Numbered from the stretch's first letter, positions 1 through 5,615 are shown. The stretch is DNA of 10,010 nt from Baffinella frigidus (GCA_026770585.1 MU646522.1:141744-151753); one strand, 5' to 3'. The notes: generated from the sequence alone by a model not told the origin. Made by a program: numbers and translations.

Positions 1-95
<95 letters not shown>
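1..95. repeat. (TA)n microsatellite
   Basis: An uninterrupted run of TA dinucleotides fills positions 1-95 and probably continues beyond the left edge of the window. It ends directly against a broken copy of the family-A element end. It is a simple microsatellite; the true length may be collapsed or mis-stated in the assembly. Confidence 0.98.
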
Positions 96-96
<1 letters not shown>

Positions 97-97
<1 letters not shown>

Positions 98-131
98 GTT
101 GGGCGCTTTCTTATGAGCGAAGCACCCCATG
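97..131. mobile_element. Truncated family-A element end
   Basis: The sequence around CTTTCTTATGAGCGAAGCAC matches the right terminus of the complete family-A elements at 935-1051 and 8118-8234, allowing about two substitutions and three one-base insertions. As in the intact copies, a TA follows the end (132-133). The left part of the element is missing and the TA microsatellite stands in its place. I read it as a decayed fragment; whether the microsatellite grew into the element or replaced it cannot be told. Confidence 0.7.
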
Positions 132-164
132 TAGTGTACCGCTGACAGCTCGGGGGTGTCCACA

Positions 165-474
165 GCTGGAGAGAGACGCGACCACAGTGTTCATCACGGG
201 CATTCACCTCTCATGAAACGTTGTGTTTTTGCCTCGTTATTTTTTTTTAAAACGACATTTAACCTGGTCGTGTCCGGTCGCGTCCGCAGGAGGCTGGAGA
301 GGGACGCGATCACGGACACGACGAAGGACACCTCTCACCAAACGTTGCGTTTTTGCTTCTTTATCCTCCTCAACAGGGACTTTTAACCTGGTCGTGTCCG
401 GTAGATCAACATACTGACTACTGTCGCGTCCGCAGGCGCCTGGAGAGGGACGCGATCACGGACACGATGAAGGA
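165..474 (+). repeat. Tandem 128-146 bp repeat with hairpin
   Basis: Units begin at 165, 293 and 439, each starting with CTGGAGAG(A/G)GACGCGA; the third stops at about 474. The second unit is longer because about 20 bases (around 402-423) interrupt the shared TGTCCGGT...CGCGTCCGCAGG stretch. Each junction contains an inverted repeat: 268-285 pairs with 302-321 (GGACGCGATCACGGACACGA on the right arm), and the same right arm recurs at 448-467, where the left arm is split by the insert. No reading frame is preserved across units, so this looks like non-coding satellite-like sequence. Confidence 0.75.
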
Positions 475-484
475 CATCCACGGG

Positions 485-591
485 GGCGAAGACTGAGTTC
501 CTTTGGCAAGTGAAACTCTGATTTTCTTTAAATCAAAAAACGAGAAAAAAGTCTTTCCGTCTGTGCTCCGGTGCAGCAACACGAGCAACAT
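485..591 (+). repeat. Direct repeat copy 1 (with insert)
   Basis: This segment runs from GGCGAAGACTGAGTTCC to CAGCAACACGAGCAACAT and is repeated at 742-821. It carries about 27 extra A-rich bases near 530-558 that the second copy lacks. No coding signal is convincing. Its value is that it shows what lies beyond the point where element A1 sits in copy 2: here ACGAGCAACA is followed by TA at 591-592. Confidence 0.8.
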
Positions 592-741
592 ACCGCGTCT
601 CAACCCCCACCTGCCCTCGAGAGCTCGACCAGTGCCAATCGTTTCTCCGGGCTCGACTAAAGGGGGGGGGCGGCTTCTACTCTGTAAAGTACAAAGGCCC
701 TACAGTCTGCAAGGCTTCCATCATCTTATTGCATGCTGTCC

Positions 742-821
742 GGCGAAGACTGATTTCCTTTGTCAAGTGAAAATCTGATATTCTTTCAGCCTGTGCTCCG
801 GCGCAGCAACACGAGCAACAT
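742..821 (+). repeat. Direct repeat copy 2, interrupted by A1
   Basis: Second copy of the 485-591 segment, ending in ACGAGCAACAT directly before element A1. Just upstream, TACAGTCTGCAAGGCTTC (701-718) reappears at 1060-1077 immediately after the A1/A2 pair. The host sequence was therefore a larger tandem repeat (about 701 to 820, then continuing at 1060) before the elements arrived. Confidence 0.8.
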
Positions 822-822
822 G

Positions 823-1059
823 CAGGGGTACCTCGCTCATTAGAAACCGCCCCCCCCCCCAGGACCACCGTAGGGCTCTAGGCATAGGCCTACTGTAGGG
901 TCGTAGAGGGGGGCGGTTTCTGATGAGCGAGGTACAGGGGTACCTCGCTCATCAGAAACCGACCCCCACTAGGAGCCTACAGCATCCCTATGCCTAGGGC
1001 CCTATGGTGGTCCTAGGGGGGTGGGCGTTTCTTATGAGCGAGGTACCCCTGTACCCCTC
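823..1059 (-). mobile_element. Family-A element A1, split by A2
   Basis: A1 starts with CAGGGGTACCTCGCTCAT at 823. Its terminal arms are 828-855 and 908-935, complementary over 28 bases with one mismatch. The expected final bases of the right end are displaced: element A2 occupies 935-1051, a duplicated TA follows at 1052-1053, and the leftover CCCCTC at 1054-1059 completes A1, followed by TA at 1060-1061. Subtracting A2 and one TA leaves about 118 bp, the family length. The interior matches A2 and A3 when reversed, so A1 lies in the opposite orientation. The left flank is TG rather than TA, which I attribute to a point change. There is no coding capacity. Known TA-target small elements (Stowaway-like, mobilised by Tc1/mariner transposases) are the closest analogy; the relationship is inferred. 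Confidence 0.85.
935..1051 (+). mobile_element. Family-A element A2, nested in A1
   Basis: A complete 117-bp palindromic element beginning CAGGGGTACCTCGCTCAT and ending ATGAGCGAGGTACCCCTG. TA is present on both sides (933-934 and 1052-1053), as expected of a TA target-site duplication. It is inserted in the GGTACC near the right end of A1. Length and end sequences equal those of A3 at 8118-8234, and the interior is similar (CCTATGCCTAGGGCCCTA in A2, CTATGCGTAGGGCCCTA in A3). It is non-coding and almost self-complementary at its ends, so it could form a cruciform or an RNA hairpin if transcribed. Confidence 0.9.
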
Positions 1060-1080
1060 TACAGTCTGCAAGGCTTCGTC

Positions 1081-1150
1081 CGTCCCCCCCAGCACATCTC
1101 ATATGTAGGCCCAGTGTAGGCTCCCCGGGTTCTTGTATCGAGATACCTCT
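1081..1150. other. Spacer with weak A-like motif
   Basis: A short stretch between the nested A elements and element B1. It contains TAGGCCCAGTGTAGGCTCC, which resembles TAGGCCTGGTGTACACTGTAGG at 5580-5601 and, less closely, the family-A core. This may be a decayed relative, but no terminal arms survive. Nothing else is recognisable. Confidence 0.3.
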
Positions 1151-1320
1151 CCACACAGCGGGCTACGAAGGATGTTTGTTGCCAAAGTTGAGCAACTTTC
1201 CGTTGGGATAGCCGTAGGAATAACCATATGCCCCACGGGTTGCCTTCCTCATGGTCTATGAATTATCCAAACTTATGGGTTCTTCACGAACACGAAATCC
1301 CCTCGTAGTCCGCTTTGTGG
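1151..1320 (+). mobile_element. Family-B element B1
   Basis: The left end is CCACACAGCGGGCTACGAAG (1151-1170). The right end, about 1293-1320, reads CGAAATCCCCTCGTAGTCCG and then CTTTGTGG, an imperfect reverse complement. Internal ACTTTCCGTTGGGATAGCCG and the following TAGGAATAACC resemble the interior of B3 (9338-9368). A small hairpin lies inside (1184-1190 with 1193-1199). Length is 170 bp, close to 168 for B2 and 163 for B3. There is no coding potential and no clear target-site duplication, so the transposon superfamily is undetermined. Confidence 0.75.
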
Positions 1321-1587
1321 CAGGGCACAGGTGGGTTTCTTCTGGGGTCTGTACTGTGACGTGTGCACAAGTTTGCTGGGTCAAACGGCACGCAGCGTCT
1401 GTCAGAGGGAAAGACGTTTTTGAATACCGACACGGCCGCCATGTATGCATCCCCACGCAGGCTCAGTTTAGACAGGACTTAGTTTCTGATTTCCTGGTTC
1501 GTGGTTCTGGGGAAAGTGGGGTTTGATAAATTGTCAAACGCCACCGCGACGAGCCAGTGGGCAAGGTGGGTCGGGACGCAAGAGCCA
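1321..1587. other. Unassigned spacer
   Basis: No repeat family or credible gene seen. It contains an imperfect palindrome at 1521-1539 (GTTTGATAAATTGTCAAAC). An open frame begins inside B1 at 1251 and runs to 1526 (91 codons), but it straddles the B1 boundary and resembles no family I know, so I do not call it. Confidence 0.6.
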
Positions 1588-1730
1588 CCCTTTATCCCCT
1601 CTACAGGAGCCTCTGCATTGGAGAGCTAAACGCGATCCGAAGGCAAAAATGCTTTCTCTGCAGATCGTTTCTACGGAAGGGCGTAGCGTTGGCATGTGTT
1701 GGGAAAAATTAAAACCTCAAGGACCTAAAG
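1588..1730 (-). repeat. D element left terminal arm
   Basis: Family-D repeat in minus orientation. It contains the internal GCAAAAATGCTTTCTCTGCAG block and ends CTCAAGGACCTAAAG. It matches 3047-3188 in reverse complement nearly end to end, and 4138-4278 likewise. Confidence 0.85.
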
Positions 1731-1801
1731 AGCCCTAGCAGCCCGCGACCACCCCTAACGGTGGGGGAGGGGAGGAGATAACCTGCTTTCGGCTGCTAAG
1801 C

Positions 1802-1876
1802 CACCTCCGATCCGAGGTGCATCGCAAATTACCACACGGCCGGGACTGGACAGAGTCCGGGGTGTAGTAATTTTCG
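1802..1876. repeat. Two adjacent short inverted repeats
   Basis: CACCTC at 1802-1807 pairs with GAGGTG at 1814-1819. Next to it, AAATTACCACAC (about 1826-1837) pairs with GTGTAGTAATTT (1863-1874) with one mismatch, enclosing an imperfect CCGGGACT/AGTCCGG stem. They could be cruciforms or RNA structures; no function is indicated. Confidence 0.5.
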
Positions 1877-2435
1877 TTGCCAGGTCGTATTTGATCAGAT
1901 ACTCGCCGCGATGAGACTTTTAGCTTCGCCTGACGCGGGTTGACAAACTATTTTCATGTTGACATTTGCGGTCTATTCTTAAGTTGACATGCTGGGTGTG
2001 CCGTACAAAGCCGTCAACTTTGGAGCGGGGAAGAGCCTAACCAAATTGGTAAGTCCAAACAGACTGCGACAGAACTAGGAGTCCTTTAGCAAAGTGATCT
2101 GGATAGGACGAAGTGTCCCTTACCTGATCGTCAGGGAGTTCATTTCCTGAGTTGAGGCGTTCAAGGTCTGGAATTGGAGCCGTTTGGTTGCGGATCTTTC
2201 AGGTGCCCCTGCAGGGGTTTTGAGGTCTCCCCGGAGGGAAAACATCTGTAAGGATTACGGAACCATGCGATGTCCTAAAGAAAAACTGAAAACGTCAGTC
2301 TTGAGAGGGTGGTGAAGCAGATCAAAAGTTGACATCGACCCCCTTGAAATGTTGTCAAAAGTCAATATTTTCTTTTTTTCTCCTCCGGACGGGCCTGATT
2401 CAGGTACCAAAAATATTTTTAAAGCCGTTTTGCGA

Positions 2436-2542
2436 GATGTTCCCCGAAGACCCCCAAAAAGTTAGAGGCACTTTTGTGGACTAACTTTCAATTATATTTC
2501 ACAAAAGTGCCGCTAACTTTTTGGGGGTCTCGCGGGAAGATC
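2436..2542. repeat. Long near-perfect hairpin
   Basis: 2448-2478 and 2500-2530 are complementary at 30 of 31 positions, around a 21-base A/T-rich loop. The stem continues outward more loosely (2436-2447 with 2531-2542), giving a total span of about 107 bases. This is the strongest fold in the window. As DNA it is a perfect-palindrome-type cruciform; as RNA it would be a long hairpin. Confidence 0.9.
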
Positions 2543-2575
2543 TTGTTTCTGTGCAAATAAGCTGCTTCCCCACCC

Positions 2576-2610
2576 TCAGTCTTGAGATCTTTCAGAGATC
2601 TCAAGACTGA
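2576..2610. repeat. Perfect 15-bp stem, 5-base loop
   Basis: TCAGTCTTGAGATCT (2576-2590) and AGATCTCAAGACTGA (2596-2610) are exact reverse complements around the loop TTCAG. There is no U-run after it, so I do not call it a terminator; this is in any case a eukaryotic context. Confidence 0.9.
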
Positions 2611-2670
2611 CGTAGCGTACATTGCACGCTTCAGGAATCCTGAAAACCGTTTGAACTGCCTGTCGATGCC

Positions 2671-2760
2671 CTTAAGGTCCTTTAGGTTCTTTTAACTCCC
2701 ACCATAGGTGGACACCGGAACTTGTTCTGTAGAAAGGCCATGCTTCCTTTCGGTAATCCC
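2671..2760 (+). repeat. Diverged family-D repeat copy
   Basis: It starts AAGGTCCTTTAGGTTCTTTT and continues with CTCCCACCATAGG, GGACACCGGAACTT and a TTCTGTAGAAAGGCCATGC block. These follow the same order as the D arm (GGTCCTTTAGG, CTCCCAACATA, CGACACG, CCGTAGAAAG, GCATTTTTGC) but with many changes. Similar decayed copies lie at 3942-3990 and 5433-5520. Confidence 0.6.
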
Positions 2761-2859
2761 TGAACCAAATTTGTACCACGAAAATGCAAATGGCTCCAAT
2801 TCGGTCCGTCCTATTCAGGTACCTATGCCTTTGGGTCCTTCAGGTTAATTCCATATCTA

Positions 2860-2970
2860 TTAGGTCCTTTAGGTTTTGATTTCTCCCAACATAGCCCCAA
2901 CGACATGCCTTTCCTTGGAAAATATCTGCAGAAAAGGCATTTTTGTTTTTAGATCGCATTGAGCTCTCCA
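2860..2970 (+). repeat. Family-D arm copy inside the element
   Basis: From TTAGGTCCTTTAGGTTTTGA to GAGCTCTCCA it matches the outer part of the right arm, moderately diverged (the hairpin core reads GGCATTTTTGTTTTT). It stops at CTCCA, before the terminal GAGGGGATAAAGGG found in the true right arm. Confidence 0.75.
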
Positions 2971-2988
2971 CCTTTACGGGGGGGGCTA

Positions 2989-3104
2989 CTTTAGGTCCTT
3001 TAGGTTTTAATTTCTCCCAACATATGCCAACGACACGTCGTTCCGTCTTTAGGTCCTTTAGGTTTTAATTTCGCCCAACATATGCCAACGACACGCCCTT
3101 CCGT
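2989..3104 (+). repeat. 58-bp tandem duplication
   Basis: 2989-3046 and 3047-3104 are head-to-tail copies of 58 bases, each starting CTTTAGGTCCTTTAGG and ending TTCCGT, with about three differences. The second copy is the inner end of the right D arm, so this looks like a recent local duplication of the arm. Confidence 0.9.
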
Positions 3105-3188
3105 AGAAAAAACTGCAGAGAAAGCATTTTTGCTTTCGGATCGCGTTTAGCTCTCCAGTGCAGAGGCTCGTGAAGAGGGGATAAAGGG
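3047..3188 (+). repeat. D element right terminal arm
   Basis: Full family-D arm in plus orientation. It includes a small stem GAAAGCATTTTTGCTTTC (3120-3137) and ends GAGGGGATAAAGGG. It is nearly identical to 4138-4278 and is the inverted partner of 1588-1730. The complementary strand is open over part of it and reads PLFTSLCTGELNAIRKQKC in both + copies; I treat this as a by-product of repeat identity, not as evidence of a gene. Confidence 0.85.
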
Positions 3189-3401
3189 TTGGTTTTCTTG
3201 GGGTATTTGAGCTATTCCAAAATTGGATCGCACTCGCACACACACCGAACCACAAGTCAGCCTTTATGAGGCTCATGGTATCCCATGATTAAAGTATGAG
3301 TGCTCCAACCACGGATACCCCAGAGAGATTGTTTGGGGGCGTGAGTTGAGGACAGCGAGAGAGAACAAGAAAAGGAAGGGGAAGGGGAAAAAGGTGGATG
3401 T
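3189..3401. other. Spacer with polypurine tract
   Basis: No gene or repeat family recognised. 3347-3396 is a purine-rich tract (GAGAGAGAACAAGAAAAGG and similar). The minus strand is open from 3763 down to 3257, but the frame runs through low-complexity tracts and the E inverted repeat, so it is not called. Confidence 0.6.
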
Positions 3402-3749
3402 GTAGAGCCGTTTTTTTGAGCGGCCTGATCCAAATAACCTGTCGAAAGGGCCATCTCAACCCTGGATTTGTTTTTCCAGGTTCCAGGCTGGGGGGAGGGG
3501 GGAGGAGGGTCAATTGAGGTGCGGGGAGTGGGGAGCAGCCATGCGGTGCACCGTGGGCTGAAAAAAAACGGGAAAAAAGATTTTTGAAAAATAATTGTAA
3601 AGCAAAAAGACTTCAAATTGTAAGGGCCCCTTAGACGCGTAGGAAGCCGGGTGGCCGGGTGTTGTGTGTGCGGTGTAAGGATCTCCGGCCATTTAATTTT
3701 TTTGAGGTGGCCCTTTTTCAGATCAGCTCGCTCAAAAAACCGGCTGTAG
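3402..3749. mobile_element. Inverted-repeat element E (candidate)
   Basis: GAGCCGTTTTTTTGAGCGGC (about 3405-3424) is the imperfect reverse complement of GCTCGCTCAAAAAACCGGCT (3726-3745). The match resumes inward with GGGCCATCTCAA (about 3449-3460) against TTGAGGTGGCCC (about 3701-3712). Arms are about 50-58 bases and total span about 348 bp. A further hairpin lies inside at 3461-3480 (CCTGGA/TCCAGG). The centre is G-rich or T-rich and non-coding. No target-site duplication is evident; a single copy is present, so mobility is inferred only. Confidence 0.5.
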
Positions 3750-3814
3750 AGGTTTCCCCCCATGTACGGAAGTCAGCAAAGTTAAGGGGGAGAAACAGGT
3801 GGGTGTGTAGAGGT

Positions 3815-3886
3815 GTTAGCCCATCCACATGCGTTAGAGCCCAGCTGCGTTAGCACCCACCCCCGTTAGCACCCGCCCGCGTTAGC
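3815..3886 (+). repeat. 16-bp minisatellite, 5 units
   Basis: GTTAG units start at 3815, 3833, 3849, 3865 and 3881, spaced 18, 16, 16 and 16 bases. The consensus is close to GTTAGCACCCACCCGC. The last unit breaks down into GTTAGCACTGTC. Minisatellite with no indicated function. Confidence 0.8.
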
Positions 3887-3941
3887 ACTGTCAAACAACA
3901 ACCCATTATAGTGTCCACCCGCATTGTTCACGCGTGACGTC

Positions 3942-3990
3942 CTCTAGGTCCTTTAGGTTCTTCAATCTCCCAACATCTTCGGACACCGGA
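3942..3990 (+). repeat. Partial family-D repeat copy
   Basis: CTAGGTCCTTTAGGTTCTTC, CTCCCAACATC and GGACACCGGAACTTATC follow the D arm order and closely resemble 2671-2720. It is truncated after about 50 bases. The next 65 bases (to about 4055) are loosely telomere-like (GGTTTAGGTGTTCGGGG, TTCTTAGGGCTTCGG). Confidence 0.6.
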
Positions 3991-4137
3991 ACTTATCGTT
4001 AGGGGGTCACGGTTTAGGTGTTCGGGGATAGTTCTTAGGGCTTCGGTTCAGGTCACACGAGTCAGAGCCAATCCGCACGCCTTAGATCTCACCCACTCGC
4101 ATCATTGCCCCACCCACACGCATGCAGAGATCCTTTC

Positions 4138-4278
4138 CTTTAGGTCCTTTAGGTTTTGATTTCTCCCAACATGGCCCAACGACACGCCGTTCCGTAGAAA
4201 GGACTGCAGAGAAAGCATTTTTGCTTTCGGATCGCGTTGAGCTCTCCAGTGCAGAGGCTCGTGAAGAGGGGATATCGG
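4138..4278 (+). mobile_element. Solo family-D arm
   Basis: A near-full D arm (141 bases), starting CTTTAGGTCCTTTAGG and ending GAGGGGATATCGGG, almost identical to 3047-3188. No inverted partner lies nearby downstream, so this is a lone arm. It may be a remnant of a larger element or a single repeat unit that moves by itself. The hairpin GAAAGCATTTTTGCTTTC is retained at about 4212-4229. Confidence 0.8.
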
Positions 4279-4337
4279 GTGGTTCTGTAGATCGTTATTT
4301 CGTACGTAGAGAAACCTGGAGAATCGATTTGACCAGC

Positions 4338-4388
4338 AACTCTTTTTTTGTCATGATTTTTGTCATGATTTTTTTTGTCATCATTTTT
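4338..4388 (+). repeat. T-rich TTTTGTCATGA repeats
   Basis: The phrase TTTTTGTCATGATTTTTG and its variants occur three times between 4340 and 4388, spaced about 14 and 17 bases. A local low-complexity tandem directly upstream of the charged open frame. Confidence 0.7.
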
Positions 4389-4422
4389 GCACCCCATTTT
4401 TGGCGCCCTGTCAGCGAGCACG

Positions 4423-4782
4423 ATGGCGTGGCTGAAGTGGCTGTTCGAAGGAAAGAAAGACAGAGCGAAGAGGATGAACGCGGAGCGAGAGCGAGAGTTG
4501 GAGCGAGAGCGAGAGTGGGAGCGAGAGTGGGAGCTGGGAGCGCCAGCGCGAGAGCGCGAGCAGCAGCTACTGATTTCAAAAGTAGCTGACCACTTCGTGA
4601 GAAGTGCCAGAGCTGCGGGATGGAGTCTCACAGCGCACGATCAGGCACCTTCAGTAGCTGATCAAGCTCTCTTCGCCATCGCTCTAGAGCGAAAGCGTGA
4701 GTGGAAGCGCATCTCAAGTGGAAAAGAGTCAATACCGACGTTTTTAACGGGAGGGCGAGAGGGAGCGAGGGGGAGAGCGTGA
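4423..4782 (+). CDS. Hypothetical charged open frame (doubtful)
   Basis: I do not recognise a protein family. The frame opens at an upstream ATG (4375), but the ATG at 4423 has the better context (A at -3, G at +4) and starts with the plausible MAWLKWLFEGKKDRAKR. This start gives 119 codons ending at TGA 4780-4782. Residues about 25-47 are an Arg/Glu-rich tract (ERERELEREREWEREWE) from GAGCGA-type purine repeats; a less repetitive part follows (about 48-95). There is no signal peptide or obvious membrane segment. The frame could be an exon: GTGAGT at about 4697 resembles a 5' splice site. Against it, the purine repeat alone can keep frames open, the minus strand is also open here, and the surroundings are mobile DNA. 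Most likely not a functional gene. Confidence 0.15.
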   Translation: MAWLKWLFEGKKDRAKRMNAERERELEREREWEREWELGAPAREREQQLLISKVADHFVRSARAAGWSLTAHDQAPSVADQALFAIALERKREWKRISSGKESIPTFLTGGREGARGRA

Positions 4783-4810
4783 GATAAAGCGAGAGTGGGG
4801 GCGAGATCAA

Positions 4811-4969
4811 TGGAGTGTGCCAGAGTCTCCTTAGTCACACTCTATCGCTACCAATACTCTTCGAAGTCTCTACCCGATGGGAGCTCTGACTTCAGCTCCC
4901 ATCGAGAGTTGACAGCAATCCAAGGACGGGCTGGACTGAGATTCCATCCTCTTGCATGAAAATCATGCA
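4811..4969. repeat. Cluster of three short hairpins
   Basis: GAGTGTG (about 4812-4818) faces CACACTC (4834-4840). CGATGGGAGCT (4875-4885) pairs perfectly with AGCTCCCATCG (4894-4904) over an 8-base loop. TGCATGA (4953-4959) pairs perfectly with TCATGCA (4963-4969) over AAA. All three fall in 160 bases just after the charged open frame. They may be structured RNA elements or parts of a decayed foldback element. Confidence 0.6.
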
Positions 4970-5432
4970 GGGGGGAACCTACCCTTCAAATTCCGTCGGG
5001 GATGGTAGCCGTCATTTCTAATCCCGGAAATCGGGGGATAGTCTCGGATTGGAGATAGTCCGGACTAAATCGCTGCGATGGGTCATGGCAAATGCCCTCC
5101 CACCGGTTCTCGCGCTCAGGCCTCCACCGGGGGGGGTGCCAGGAGGGAGGAGGTGCGAATAAAGAGAGAAAACAAGAACACAACGGAACTGACTCGGAAT
5201 GGAAGAGAAGTGAGGTGGGATGTCCTGGGATATCAATTAAGTGGCGGCCTTCGTAGGGTGGATTTCCACCCTAGCTCGAATGAAGATTGGTTCGCGGATA
5301 TGTATCTGACAACCACCTCCTTGGGGTCAAATACGACCCCTCGTCACTGAAGGGATACGTCCCGAAGCTCTGATGGCCGAGTATGAAAAGACGTCCAGTA
5401 CGCTAGCACCGCCCCATTGTTTCCCTCTGTGC
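4970..5432. other. Unassigned region with small hairpins
   Basis: No gene family recognised. Two further perfect inverted repeats: TAGGGTGG (5254-5261) with CCACCCTA (5266-5273), and GGGGTC (5323-5328) with GACCCC (5335-5340). Open frames of 65-90 codons on both strands overlap each other and show no recognisable motif. Confidence 0.5.
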
Positions 5433-5520
5433 CCTTTGGGTCCTTGAGGTTCCTCGAGCTACCATCATAGGCGGCCACTGCAACAGGTTCTGCAGAAAAG
5501 CCATTCTTCCTTCCGGATCA
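5433..5520 (+). repeat. Decayed family-D repeat copy
   Basis: CTTTGGGTCCTTGAGGTTCC, ACCATCATAGGCGGCCACTG, GGTTCTGCAGAAAAGCCATT and CTTCCGGATCATATC keep the D arm order, at lower identity than the other copies. Confidence 0.5.
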
Positions 5521-5534
5521 TATCAATCCTCCCG

Positions 5535-5615
5535 TGCCCCCCCCTCGCCCCTGGCACCACCGTAGTGCCCCAGGTATGATAGGCCTGGTGTACACTGTAG
5601 GCTCCAGGGGGGGTC
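5535..5615. mobile_element. Possible decayed family-A relative
   Basis: A C-run and CCCCTGGCACCACCGTAGTG, then TAGGCCTGGTGTACACTGTAGG, then a G-run (CCAGGGGGGGT), mirror the A layout: C-rich arm, CACCGTAG and TAGGCCTA core, G-rich arm. The diagnostic ends with GTACCTCGCTCAT are absent, so membership is uncertain. Confidence 0.3.

Larger units (their letters stand above)
2292..2613. repeat. Inner inverted repeat of D
   Basis: GAGGGTGGTGAAGCAG (2305-2320) is complementary to CTGCTTCCCCACCCTC (2562-2577) with one mismatch. Just outside, ACGTCAGTCTTGAGA (2292-2306) is the exact reverse complement of TCTCAAGACTGACGT (2599-2613). On the right, a second hairpin at 2576-2610 separates the two blocks, as if CAGTCTTGAGATCT had been duplicated in inverted form. 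Confidence 0.7.
2104..2815. repeat. Diverged outer inverted repeat within D
   Basis: Short blocks occur on the left in one order and on the right as reverse complements in mirrored order: ATAGGACG (2104-2111) with CGTCCTAT (2807-2814), AATTGGAGCC (about 2173-2182) with GGCTCCAATT (2791-2800), and AGGATTACGG (about 2252) with the reverse complement of CGGTAATCCC (2751-2760). The blocks are short and separated by unmatched sequence, so this is a tentative, old inverted duplication centred near the strong hairpin at 2448-2530. Confidence 0.4.
1588..3188. mobile_element. Family-D foldback-like element, 1.6 kb
   Basis: The left arm 1588-1730 and right arm 3047-3188 are inverted copies of each other, 143 and 142 bases, with about 13 substitutions and one short gap by eye (roughly 90% identity). 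Both ends read CCCTTTATCCCCTC going inward, and both inner ends finish CCTNAAGGACCTAAAG. Between them lie a near-perfect hairpin (2436-2542), a second inverted pair (2305-2320 with 2562-2577), and further direct copies of the right-arm sequence at 2671, 2860 and 2989. No transposase-length frame occurs. Long inverted ends with internal repeats recall foldback-type elements such as Drosophila FB, or non-autonomous DNA transposons; I infer only that class. No target-site duplication is obvious. The unit could also be two separate insertions in opposite orientation. Confidence 0.65.

Noticed and set aside
2576-2610. Intrinsic bacterial-type terminator
   Set aside because: Perfect stem but no following T-run and no gene upstream; the window is eukaryotic and the stem is part of the D element's inverted repeats.
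3257-3763. 168-codon minus-strand open frame
   Set aside because: It crosses the E inverted repeat and several low-complexity tracts, shows no recognisable domain, and its Pro/Ser-rich stretches simply reflect G-rich sequence on +.
4149-4631. 160-codon minus-strand and overlapping plus-strand frames over the purine tract
   Set aside because: They run through the solo D arm and the GAGCGA repeats; openness on both strands is a composition effect.
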